Origin: Phycisphaerae bacterium
Lineage (GTDB): Bacteria > Planctomycetota > Phycisphaerae > UBA1845
Length of the DNA stretch: 36,800 nt
Direction: 5' to 3'
Assembly: GCA_021604825.1 (NCBI GenBank)
Contig: BQJS01000019.1
Location: 1 to 36,800, forward strand
Shown: piece after piece, positions 26,476-34,016 of the stretch
Layout: each line of letters begins with the position of its first letter
Numbering within the stretch: the first letter of the stretch is position 1
The notes under the pieces: model-generated
Seen by the model: the letters and a program-made list of their open reading frames with translations, nothing else
Database searches by the model: none
Told to the model about the DNA's origin: nothing
Made by a program: the position numbers and the translations under genes

Positions 26476-26557
26476 CGTCATTCCCGCAAAAGCGGGAATC
26501 CAGGGCGCGCATCTAACGCGGCACCAGTTCTAGACTCCCGCGTGCGCGGGAGTGACG
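26476..26557. repeat. 82-bp dRS3-like inverted-repeat element
   Basis: Two 28-bp arms (26476-26503 and 26530-26557) are inverted copies of each other at 22 of 28 positions, and each arm is itself a hairpin. The left hairpin ATTCCCGCAAAAGCGGGAAT fits the ATTCCC-N8-GGGAAT consensus known as dRS3 in Neisseria, and the right one is ACTCCCGCGTGCGCGGGAGT. The arrangement suggests a small mobile or REP-like repeat between genes. It lies 58 bp after the dockerin-protein stop. Confidence 0.8.
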
Positions 26558-26579
26558 AACGAGCAACGCTTGATTTCGA

Positions 26580-26618
26580 GGCGAGGTCAGCCGAATACGG
26601 TTGGCCTCGCCTTCTTCT
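26580..26618 (+). terminator. Strong rho-independent terminator
   Basis: A 13-pair stem (26580-26592 with 26599-26611, two of the pairs G-U) closes a six-base GAATAC loop and is followed by TTCTTCT. It would end transcription from the dockerin-protein gene before the membrane-protein pair. The rest of the 383-bp gap 26419-26801 holds only the dRS3-like element and the likely promoter of the next gene. Confidence 0.75.
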
Positions 26619-26801
26619 GCGTCCCTTCCCTCACTTTATGCTTATATCCGAATTCATGCCGAACCTTATCCGCGTATCGTCGTAGTTATTGTCGAGCACT
26701 CTTGAAGAAGCATATCTCGGCTGATTGAGCTGGAAGGAATCTCTTGCCCCAGGCGGGCTTCCTTCACATAATCGGTGCGCCCATCTTAGGGAGCCCTTCT
26801 C

Positions 26802-27605
26802 ATGGTCACGTGGTTTCGACAACTTGACGAATTGCTGCGCGGCAAGCGGACCGAACCCGGCCAGCTTGCGGAAGATCGCGTCAACCTGCCGCTTGGAACA
26901 TTCGTGTCGCTCGCCATCATTCTCGGCGCGTTGTACGGGTTTTTTATGGGTTGGTACGCACTCTTCAACCACGAGCCGACCGACTACAGGCAGTTGCTTG
27001 CAACGGTGATCAAACTGCCGGCACTGTTTCTCTTGACGCTGATCGTCACATTCCCGTCGCTTTACGTTTTCAACGCGCTCGTCGGTTGTCGCATGACGAT
27101 GACATCCACCTTGCGCCTGCTCGTTGGGGCTGTGGTGGTCAATGTCACCGTCGCCGCATCCTTGGGCCCGATCCTCGGATTCTTCACACTCAGCACCACC
27201 AGCTATCCATTCATGATCGTGCTCAACATCATCTTGCTCGCCGTCGCCGGATTCGTTGCCCTCGGATTCCTGTTGCATACGTTGCGACGCGTTTCGATTC
27301 GCCGACCGATCGATTGGTCCGAAGTTCCGGTGGCCCCTCCAAGCGAAGGCGATGCCGATGCCGAAGCAAAGCGCATGCCCGGCCCGCTTGAAAGCATCGA
27401 CACAGACCCATCCGGATTGGGGCCAGCCAACGGTGTCTTTAAGATTTGGGTTCTGCTGTACGGGTTGGTTGGGGCGCAGATGGGCTGGTTGTTGCGGCCG
27501 TTCATCGGTTCGCCCGACTTACCGTTCGAGTGGTTCCGCGAGCGACAAGGCAACTTCTTCATGTCGGCGGCGGAACATCTTTCAAACTTACTCGGTGGCG
27601 GCTGA
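26802..27605 (+). CDS. Multi-pass membrane protein, paralogue 1
   Basis: 267 residues; ATG at 26802 with AGGGAG eight bases upstream. No named family is recognised with confidence. About five hydrophobic segments are seen: 31-50 (FVSLAIILGALYGFFMGWYA), 68-90, 104-128, 136-160 and 212-228. A hydrophilic linker of about 45 residues (170-210) separates the fourth and fifth. The C-terminus has GAQMGWLLRPFIGSPDLPFEW, shared with the next gene as QMGW-x-LRPFIGSPD. The two genes share the layout YGFFMG/YGAFMG, a KxP motif (IKLP/IKMP) and NALVG/NTLLG, so they are paralogues, and they are spaced 19 bp apart in one transcription unit. Confidence 0.8.
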   Translation: MVTWFRQLDELLRGKRTEPGQLAEDRVNLPLGTFVSLAIILGALYGFFMGWYALFNHEPTDYRQLLATVIKLPALFLLTLIVTFPSLYVFNALVGCRMTMTSTLRLLVGAVVVNVTVAASLGPILGFFTLSTTSYPFMIVLNIILLAVAGFVALGFLLHTLRRVSIRRPIDWSEVPVAPPSEGDADAEAKRMPGPLESIDTDPSGLGPANGVFKIWVLLYGLVGAQMGWLLRPFIGSPDLPFEWFRERQGNFFMSAAEHLSNLLGGG

Positions 27606-27624
27606 CCGGTTGGGTGGTTGATCC

Positions 27625-28287
27625 ATGACGGGCGCCCTACTACGAGTTGACCAGTTCCTTCGAGGCGCGGGCGATTTCCATCCGCGAGCCCATGCAAGCC
27701 GGCCTTGGTGGTGGCTGCCGCTGATGATCGTTTGTTTCGCGGCGCTCTACGGCGCGTTCATGGGCAGCTTCCACTACGTCTCCGCCGCGCGAACGTGGCA
27801 GATTCTTTACTCCGCGATCAAGATGCCGCTGCTTTTGTTGGCGACGTCGCTGCTGTGCCTTCCCGGTTTCGTGGTGATCAATACGCTGCTGGGTTTGCGC
27901 GACGACCTCCGCGAATCGCTACAAGCCATCTTCGCAGGGCAGGCTGGCCTGAGCATCGTGCTCGCCGCCCTCGCCCCGATGACCCGCTTCTGGTATTTCT
28001 CGTCGGAAAGCTACCGCGGCGCACTGCTGTTTAACGCGGCGATGTTCACCGTCGCCACGTTGGCCGGCCACCTCGTCTCAGCCCGCTACTACCAGGTCCT
28101 GATCGCCCGCCACCGCTTCCACCGCATCGCCCACTATGCCTGGCTCGTCACCTACGCATTCGTAGGCATCCAAATGGGCTGGACCCTCCGCCCGTTCATA
28201 GGCTCGCCCGACGTCCCCACCTCGTTTTTCCGCGACGAACCCTTCAGTAACGCCTACATTGTGATCGTCCAGCTCCTATTTGGCTGA
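27625..28287 (+). CDS. Multi-pass membrane protein, paralogue 2
   Basis: 220 residues, 19 bp after paralogue 1. It has the same arrangement but a shorter linker: hydrophobic segments near 28-48 (LMIVCFAALYGAFMGSFHYV), 66-90, 105-122, 135-152 and 168-185, then GIQMGWTLRPFIGSPDVPTSF at the C-terminus. The function is unknown; the QMGW-x-LRPFIGSPD ending is the best handle for a family search. The last 12 bases overlap the convergent GGDEF gene. Its final 153 coding bases are repeated, decayed but without gaps, 1328 bp downstream. Confidence 0.8.
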   Translation: MTGALLRVDQFLRGAGDFHPRAHASRPWWWLPLMIVCFAALYGAFMGSFHYVSAARTWQILYSAIKMPLLLLATSLLCLPGFVVINTLLGLRDDLRESLQAIFAGQAGLSIVLAALAPMTRFWYFSSESYRGALLFNAAMFTVATLAGHLVSARYYQVLIARHRFHRIAHYAWLVTYAFVGIQMGWTLRPFIGSPDVPTSFFRDEPFSNAYIVIVQLLFG

Positions 28288-29316
28288 TACGGGGACACTG
28301 CCGTGTCGCCTCCGTTTGCATTGATAGAGTTCGGAATCGGCTATCTTGAGTAGCGAATCTAGATCGGACGTTTCGCCCGGTGCCGCAAAAGCAATACCCA
28401 TGCTGGCCGCCGCCGGAACGTTTCCAGATTCCGTATGAATGGGGGACGCAGTAATTCGTTCTTGGATTCGATCGACAACACCCACAGCATGATCGAATGA
28501 TTCACAAGGCGACAACACCAGTAAGAATTCATCGCCTCCAATTCGACCGATAACATCAGTTTCACGCAACCCGCCCAGCATTCGGCGAGAAATCGCTCTG
28601 AGAACCTCGTCGCCCGCTGCGTGGCCAAGTGAATCGTTTACTTCCTTGAAGTGGTCAAGATCGACCATCACAAATGCAGCTCCCTTGTCACCGCTTCTGG
28701 CTTGCTCGAGCGCTTCCTCGGCCAAGTTGAGAATTCCGTCTCGATTCCACATTCGTGTCAGGCAGTCAACGAGCGATCGCCGATGTCCCACGTCGATGTC
28801 CTCCAGAAGGGACGCTTGTACCGCATTTGCGGATGCCGATTGCAATTCGCTCTGCGCTAGTGCGGCCAAATCGCGAATATTCTCCACATCGGCGTCATCA
28901 GTTTCGCGTGGGCTGGGGTCGATGAGGCATAGTGTTCCAATAGGAAAGCCGTCGTTCGAAAGGATCGGGCAAGCCGCATAGTACGCGATGTACGGCGGCC
29001 CGATAACCAATGGATTGTCAAAGAAGCGAGGGTCTTCGCGGGCGTCGGGGACAACCATGACGTCAGTTTCTAGAATGGTGTGTCCGCAAAAGGACTCATC
29101 CCTTCCGGTCACACATTCGTCGAGTCCCTGAATCGATACGAACCACTGTCGGTCGGCTTCCACGAGCGAGATCGCGGCGATCTCCACACGCATAAGTTGC
29201 TTGGCAAGACGCGTGATCCTCTCAAATCGTTCCTGCAAAGGTGTTTCAATGAGATTTAACTTACGGACAGCCGCCAACCGCATCGGCTCGTCTGGTGATA
29301 GGTCTGGTGCCTGCAT
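28276..29316 (-). CDS. GAF-GGDEF diguanylate cyclase
   Basis: 346 residues; ATG at 29316 with GGAG six bases upstream. The GAF domain (about 28-165) binds a small ligand and contains RDESFCGHTIL and GTLCLIDPSPR, typical of GAF sensors joined to GGDEF. The cyclase domain (about 180-340) has DLDHFKEVNDSLGHAAGDEV and an exact GGDEF motif (260-264), so c-di-GMP synthesis is expected. The allosteric RxxD I-site (RETD, 251-254) is five residues upstream, as required for product inhibition. No transmembrane helix is seen, so it is cytoplasmic. The gene is convergent with the membrane protein pair and lies alone, with a remnant gene on its 5' side. Confidence 0.95.
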   Translation of the reverse strand: MQAPDLSPDEPMRLAAVRKLNLIETPLQERFERITRLAKQLMRVEIAAISLVEADRQWFVSIQGLDECVTGRDESFCGHTILETDVMVVPDAREDPRFFDNPLVIGPPYIAYYAACPILSNDGFPIGTLCLIDPSPRETDDADVENIRDLAALAQSELQSASANAVQASLLEDIDVGHRRSLVDCLTRMWNRDGILNLAEEALEQARSGDKGAAFVMVDLDHFKEVNDSLGHAAGDEVLRAISRRMLGGLRETDVIGRIGGDEFLLVLSPCESFDHAVGVVDRIQERITASPIHTESGNVPAAASMGIAFAAPGETSDLDSLLKIADSELYQCKRRRHGSVPVSAK

Positions 29317-29844
29317 GATTTACTCCATATACATTCATATTGGTTAGATCATCGGACGAGCAAAGACCCAGCACAAGATACGATTCCAATAGAATCTAAT
29401 GCTCGTTGCCTGATTCGAATAGCGTGAAACCAAGTCCGATACTCATGCGCCCAGTCGCCCAATACGCGTCGCCGGTCAATGTAGTAGGTCTAGGCCTTCA
29501 AATGGGCTGGACACGCTGCTCATTCGTTGGTTCGCCCGATGTCCTAAGATCGCTATTCCGTGATGAACCCTTCTGCGACGCCTGCAGTGTGATCGTCCGA
29601 CTTGTTTTCATTGGTTGGTTAAGGCCGGCTTTGTCGTAACCTGCTGTGCGCATCATAGGTTGGACGCACTGAATGTCGGATTACGTTAAACAAGATTCGC
29701 GCAAACCAATCGCTATTCTGAGGCTGGTCATGCGTCGGGCGCGGTGGAGAAATTGGCGTGATCGCTGTAAGTGATGTGTCCGACGGTAATATGCGTCGTT
29801 GAATAATGACAGGCTTTCGAAGCGGTCGAGGTGACAGCAACGTG
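29317..29844. other. Intergenic region holding a gene remnant
   Basis: Between the GGDEF gene and the CoA-transferase gene lies a remnant of paralogue 2 (29460-29615). The part before it should hold the GGDEF promoter. The part after it (29616-29829) shows no gene or clear repeat. Confidence 0.5.
29460..29615 (+). pseudogene. Decayed 3' fragment of membrane-protein paralogue 2
   Basis: The reading frame gives QYASPVNVVGLGLQMGW, then FVGSPDV and LFRDEPF, which aligns to the C-terminus of the intact copy (HYAWLVTYAFVGIQMGW, FIGSPDV, FFRDEPF). The two DNA stretches, 28132-28284 and 29460-29612, align without gaps at an offset of 1328. The stop codon of the intact copy is changed to GGT here and the frame runs on to 29639. 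The upstream four fifths of the gene are missing and no ribosome-binding site is seen, so this is a non-functional remnant of a duplication. Confidence 0.8.
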
Positions 29845-29849
29845 TCACC
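29830..29849. repeat. Hairpin at the end of the CoA-transferase gene
   Basis: GGTGACA (29830-29836) and TGTCACC (29843-29849) pair perfectly with a six-base loop and overlap the stop codon. No T-run follows on the minus strand, so termination is uncertain. Confidence 0.45.
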
Positions 29850-30549
29850 TTCGCGGTTGTGTCGTGCGTTGTTCGATTCGCTTCTCGTAGTTCTTGCCTT
29901 CGAAGATGTAGTTGATGTAGACGCCTGGTGTGTGGACGTGGTCGGGGTCGATCTTGCCTATTGGGACTAGTTTCTCGACCTCGGCGATGGTGATCTTGCC
30001 GGCTTGGGCCATCATGGGGTTGAAGTTGCGAGCCGTCTTGTTGAACACGAGGTTGCCGCTCTCGTCGCCGATGTGGGCTTTGACGATGGCGAAGTCGGCT
30101 TCCAGTGCGTGCTCCATCAGGTATGTTCGCCCGTTGAAGTCGCGGGTCTCTTTTCCCTCGCCCATTTTCGTCCCGACAGCCGTCGGGGTATAGAACGCCG
30201 GGATGCCCGCACCGGCTGCCCGGATGCGCTCGGCTAGTGTTCCTTGTGGCACGAGGTCCACTTCGAGTTCACCGCCGAGAAACTGTCTTTCGAATTCTGC
30301 GTTTTCGCCGACATAGCTCGAAATCATCTTCTTGATCTGCTTGGTTTGCAGCATCAGCCCGAGCCCGAAATCATCGACGCCGCAGTTGTTGCTGATTAGG
30401 GTCAGTCCCTTCACGCCCGAGTCGCGGATCGCGGTGATGCAGTGTTCGGGAATGCCGCAGAGTCCGAATCCGCCGGCCATGATGACGGCATTGTCGCAGA
30501 TGCCCGCCCGCTTGACGGCTTCCGCTGCATTTTGAACCACCTTGTTCAT
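29845..30549 (-). CDS. scoA: 3-oxoacid CoA-transferase subunit A
   Basis: 234 residues; ATG at 30549 with GGAG seven bases upstream. Full length for the A subunit. Signature segments: MAGGFGLCGIPEHCI near the start, LTLISNNCGVDDFGLGLML, GELEVDLVPQGTLAERIRAA, and AFYTPTAVGTKMGEGKE. With subunit B it moves CoA from succinyl-CoA to acetoacetate or a similar acid in ketone-body and butyrate-type metabolism. The B subunit, which carries the catalytic Glu, is normally the next gene, but no scoB is seen on either side, so either it lies elsewhere or this gene is an orphan. AtoD-type subunits are the close alternative. Confidence 0.9.
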   Translation of the reverse strand: MNKVVQNAAEAVKRAGICDNAVIMAGGFGLCGIPEHCITAIRDSGVKGLTLISNNCGVDDFGLGLMLQTKQIKKMISSYVGENAEFERQFLGGELEVDLVPQGTLAERIRAAGAGIPAFYTPTAVGTKMGEGKETRDFNGRTYLMEHALEADFAIVKAHIGDESGNLVFNKTARNFNPMMAQAGKITIAEVEKLVPIGKIDPDHVHTPGVYINYIFEGKNYEKRIEQRTTQPRR

Positions 30550-30905
30550 GCGATGACTCCGGCTGACGTTGGTGAACGATCCGCAATTGTTATTGAGCTA
30601 TCGAATATTGTGGCTGCGGGCCCGCGTGGCGTCAACGTGTGGGCAGGCGAATGTGTGAACTTGTACCGATTGGCGAGGCTGCAGGGTTCTTCGGTTGACG
30701 ACAGGCGGTGATGTTCGTTTACCATGTCCGTTCGGGCGGTGGCGGTTGGGATCGTCGAGATTCGGTTGAATTCGTAGTCGTCGGCAAATATCGGCAGCGT
30801 GACGACGAATAGACCGCTGGACGGCGGTTTGCGCTGGCGCATGATCAAATCATTATCTGCCACTGCAATTGCGATTAAACGCAACGGGAATTCTGGAGAT
30901 ACAAA
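30550..30905. other. 356-bp divergent intergenic region with small palindromes
   Basis: It lies between the minus-strand CoA-transferase gene and the plus-strand HNG-repeat gene and should carry both promoters. Near the plus gene are ATGAT-CAA-ATCAT (30841-30853), GCAATTGC (30865-30872) and TTGCG/CGCAA (30869-30884), possible operator elements. A long minus-strand frame crossing it has no family features. Confidence 0.5.
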
Positions 30906-31805
30906 ATGAACATCAAGCATTTCACGACGGGCTTGGTCGTATGCGTCCTGGTCGGCGCGTTTGTTATTGGTTGCACGCCGTTTCAGACCAAGGTCTGGGT
31001 CGAACAAACCGACCAACTGTCCTTCGATGCCGCCGGACTGAACAAGCTGGCCATCACCACGTATAACGGACCCATAAAGGTCAAAGGTGAAACCGGTCGT
31101 AATGATGTGCATGTCGTGGTGACTCGAAAAGGCGGCGGTAAGGACGAGGAGTCAGCCACCGCAGCGCTTGAGGCGATCGAGGTTATCTCTGAGGCTTCCG
31201 GAGACGGTACCCATCAACTCGGATACCGTTGGAATGTCGAGAAGCAGTACGACTGGCAAGCCCGAGTCTCGTTTGAAGTGGCGATGCCATCGCGCTTGAT
31301 CACCAACGCCAAGTCGCACAACGGCGCGATCAGTATCGGCAATGTCGATGGCGAGTGTGACTTGGTGACGCATAACGGCGCCGTCACAGCCACAGACGTT
31401 CGCGCAGTATGTCGCATTGAAACGCACAACGGGCGCATCAGCATCGGCTCACCGGAAGCCACCGTCAGCGCTACAACGCACAACGGCGCTATCACTGCCG
31501 AATGTGGCGGCGAAAGCGTCAACCTTTCGAGCCATAACGGTCCGATCAAACTCGACGCGACCACCGCCACCGCGCTGAACGGCGTCTTGACCACGTACAA
31601 TGGCGCCATTGGTGTGGTGGTTCCAACGACGGCCAACGCCAAGGTGACTTGCAAGACCAACAATGGGTCCATCCAGTGCGACGCCCCGTGGAAGGAAACC
31701 AAAAAGACGCGACGGTTTGCGTCTGGTGTATTGGGTGATGGCACCGGTCAGTTCAAAGCCGAAACGCACAATGGATCGATTCGGATTCAGGAGGCCAAGC
31801 AGTAG
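30906..31805 (+). CDS. Lipoprotein with 18-residue HNG repeats (DUF4097-like solenoid)
   Basis: 299 residues; ATG at 30906 with GGAG eight bases upstream. Lipobox FVIGC gives Cys23. The body repeats the motif (H/Y/N)-N-G-x-(I/V) nine times, with the Asn at 54, 139, 157, 175, 193, 211, 232, 253 and 289. Five successive copies are exactly 18 residues apart. This suggests a right-handed beta-helix or DUF4097-type beta-solenoid, with the NG at a turn of each rung. Such proteins are anchored at the envelope; a function in adhesion or scaffolding is possible but unproven. It is monocistronic, and a 74-bp inverted-repeat element follows at once. Confidence 0.82.
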   Translation: MNIKHFTTGLVVCVLVGAFVIGCTPFQTKVWVEQTDQLSFDAAGLNKLAITTYNGPIKVKGETGRNDVHVVVTRKGGGKDEESATAALEAIEVISEASGDGTHQLGYRWNVEKQYDWQARVSFEVAMPSRLITNAKSHNGAISIGNVDGECDLVTHNGAVTATDVRAVCRIETHNGRISIGSPEATVSATTHNGAITAECGGESVNLSSHNGPIKLDATTATALNGVLTTYNGAIGVVVPTTANAKVTCKTNNGSIQCDAPWKETKKTRRFASGVLGDGTGQFKAETHNGSIRIQEAKQ

Positions 31806-31826
31806 CGCACGCGTGACGCGTCAGGT

Positions 31827-31900
31827 GTGCCACTGCTCTGTGAGCAGTGTTAAGTATTAGAATGCGGCTTGATGATGTACTGCTAACAGAGCAGTGGCAC
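31827..31900. repeat. 74-bp inverted-repeat element between convergent genes
   Basis: Arms of 23 bp (31827-31849 and 31878-31900) are inverted copies at 21 of 23 positions; the outer 15 bases, GTGCCACTGCTCTGT and its complement, match perfectly. The left arm can also fold alone as CACTGCTC-TGT-GAGCAGTG. This looks like a REP-like or MITE-like unit and could serve as a two-way terminator. A short palindrome, ACGCGT-G-ACGCGT, stands just upstream (31809-31821). Confidence 0.75.
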
Positions 31901-31923
31901 GAATTTTCGTTGGATTGGCGTTA

Positions 31924-33087
31924 CTAAGGGCCGGTATCGAATACTGAATTGATGTACCGATCCGGATCTTGAATGATCGTGGTCAACACTTCACTGACCA
32001 CCGTACCATTGGACGGTCGATCAAACTGCACCTGCCCGCGAACGAGGTCTAGTTCACGCTGAAACGCCAGCGTGGCTGACCGATTCATGATGTCGATTTG
32101 CTCGACATGGCGCAGGCCAATCAAGTGCCCGATTTCATGGGCAGCCGTCTGCGACAGCGTCAACACGACGTTATTCAACGAGTTGATCACCGACGTCTGA
32201 CATTCGTCACCGCGACCGGTCAAGCTGCCAACGTACACACCAGCATCGTCCTCAACCGATTGGTTGCCAGTATCCTGCGTCGCACCGCGCGGTAGCACTT
32301 CTCCAAAAATGACACGTACCTGGCACTGCGGACGCGTCGGATCGGGAGCGGGCAGCGCCGCATCGATCACGTCCTGATCCTCAGCCAACACCCGCTCGCC
32401 ATTGAACGTCACCGTTGACATGGGACCTTCCGGAAGGGCGTCGCCTTCTTCAAAAATCATCACCGGTGTGTCGGCGTAGATTGCCCGAACGCGATCGACG
32501 ATCTGTCCGCGGACGATGCCATCGATGCTTTCGAGGAATTCCAACTGGTCGGGTGTTCCGTCTTCGGTATCGAACAACCCGGGATCGGATAGAAAACCGT
32601 CTTCAAATACGAGTAGCACGTTCTGTTCACTCGGCGGGCGAAACGCTTCGTCGCCAAACTCAGCTGTGATCGTCGCGCGACGTGCGGACACGCTGACCAG
32701 CGGATCAAACTGGGCAAACGCAAAGTACCGCCCGCCTTCGGGAATGCGATATTGAAACGCCTCGTTCGCAGGACCGCCACCGATGAGGATGCCAGCTTCT
32801 TCGAATAGATCGTCGGCCGTTAAGAGCAAAACTTCGGTGACGCTGTCGCCATCGATCGAAATGCGCAGCACATCGCCTGCGTTGAAGTCGCCAAGCGGAA
32901 TGATCTCGGTTTCGAGGTCGCGCTCGATACCATCGAGTTCGATCGGCTCAAGATCGACGAACGGATTTAGCGGGTCGCCAGCCGGCGGAAAGACCGACGT
33001 GCAACCGAGCATCGTCGTCGTGACACATGCCATCGCGCAAACGATCAACCGTAAGCAAAAATCTAATTGTCTCGATCGCATCATCAT
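31924..33087 (-). CDS. Metzincin-like zinc metalloprotease lipoprotein
   Basis: 387 residues. Three ATGs stand in a row; the first (33087) overlaps the upstream stop as TAATG. Lipobox TMLGC gives Cys29. A long N-terminal part (40-170) looks beta-rich and may be a binding or prodomain. The zinc site HEIGHLIGLRH (His317, His321, His327, Glu318) is the metzincin pattern HExxHxxGxxH, and a short DIMN Met-turn (Met334) follows seven residues later. The protease should thus be active on the cell surface. It is the last gene of the kinase operon. Matrixin-like or archaemetzincin-like are both possible families; the substrate is unknown. Confidence 0.82.
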   Translation of the reverse strand: MMMRSRQLDFCLRLIVCAMACVTTTMLGCTSVFPPAGDPLNPFVDLEPIELDGIERDLETEIIPLGDFNAGDVLRISIDGDSVTEVLLLTADDLFEEAGILIGGGPANEAFQYRIPEGGRYFAFAQFDPLVSVSARRATITAEFGDEAFRPPSEQNVLLVFEDGFLSDPGLFDTEDGTPDQLEFLESIDGIVRGQIVDRVRAIYADTPVMIFEEGDALPEGPMSTVTFNGERVLAEDQDVIDAALPAPDPTRPQCQVRVIFGEVLPRGATQDTGNQSVEDDAGVYVGSLTGRGDECQTSVINSLNNVVLTLSQTAAHEIGHLIGLRHVEQIDIMNRSATLAFQRELDLVRGQVQFDRPSNGTVVSEVLTTIIQDPDRYINSVFDTGP

Positions 33088-34016
33088 TAGATCGGTTCCG
33101 CCACCACCAGCACCGATTGAATCGGTGGTTCCACGTCAATGATCGCCGGTCGAAACGCGACGTCGTCCGAGAAGAATTCGAGTCGATAACCACCTGGAGG
33201 ACGCTCGAACGAAAACGCACCATCCGCATCGGTAAACATAAACGTGATCGGGTCGCCGAATTCGGCATCGGGATCGTTCGTCGGGTCGTTGTCGTTGAGG
33301 CGCACCCGAAAGCGCGTCCGCAACATGACGCCGACACCTTCAACGCCCGACCCATCGGCCAGTAGTACCTGGCCAGCAATCGGTTCAAACGTAGCCAACT
33401 CCGGCGGGGCGTCGCTTGCAAATGCCGGATCAACACCATCCACGTCCCACGTGGCATCGGTATTATCAAAGAGATTGATCGCCCGAATCGCCGCATCGAC
33501 CGGCGTATCCTGTGCGAGCTTCACGCGTGACTGCCCCGATTCGGTGTCCCAACTGACGATCGTATAAGTTTCCAATGGCTGCACCCCGCACGCGGGAACG
33601 TCGAGAATTTCGCCCGCGACTGTCGGCGTACCTCCCACAACTTCGCCGTCGTCGAGACCGATGGGTACGTCGCTGTTGACGCGCTCGTAGATCAACACTT
33701 GAAGGTCCAACGTATTCGGGCAACCCTCCCCCAACGCATCGACGAATCGCTGACGCTGCGTCGCTCCCGGAGCCAACAGTTCCGTTCGGAAATAGGGTGT
33801 CGAATCGGTGTCATCGTGGGCACGAATCCGAAGCGCCGCATACGTGGTCTTTGAAAAGTTCGTAAACGCAAAGCTGGTTTCGATCGGCAGGTTCGCGATG
33901 TTGTCTACGGCATTGCAACCACCCGACAACGCAATCATCGCCACGAAGCAAACGGTGGACAGACCGTAGTTAATGAGCGAGCCCGTCTTGAATTGGCCAA
34001 ACCTACATCGATGCAT
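33087..34016 (-). CDS. Lipoprotein with carboxypeptidase-regulatory-like domain
   Basis: 309 residues from the ATG at 34016 (GGAG seven bases upstream), which overlaps the end of the kinase gene by 14 bp; the frame extends upstream to 34127 but inside the kinase gene. Lipobox ALSGGC is clear. The first domain resembles no family I recognise: TSFAFTNFSKTTYAALRIRA, then a Cys-containing middle. The C-terminal 100 residues (IAGQVLLADGSGVEGVGVML, DADGAFSFERPPGGYRLEF) match the carboxypeptidase-regulatory/CNA-B-like beta-sandwich. The stop overlaps the protease start, so the two are likely made together. Confidence 0.78.
   Translation of the reverse strand: MHRCRFGQFKTGSLINYGLSTVCFVAMIALSGGCNAVDNIANLPIETSFAFTNFSKTTYAALRIRAHDDTDSTPYFRTELLAPGATQRQRFVDALGEGCPNTLDLQVLIYERVNSDVPIGLDDGEVVGGTPTVAGEILDVPACGVQPLETYTIVSWDTESGQSRVKLAQDTPVDAAIRAINLFDNTDATWDVDGVDPAFASDAPPELATFEPIAGQVLLADGSGVEGVGVMLRTRFRVRLNDNDPTNDPDAEFGDPITFMFTDADGAFSFERPPGGYRLEFFSDDVAFRPAIIDVEPPIQSVLVVAEPI

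Noticed and set aside
30546..31112. 188-residue minus-strand frame upstream of scoA
   Set aside because: Its first part is the antisense of the HNG-repeat gene and the rest has no domain; it is probably chance openness.
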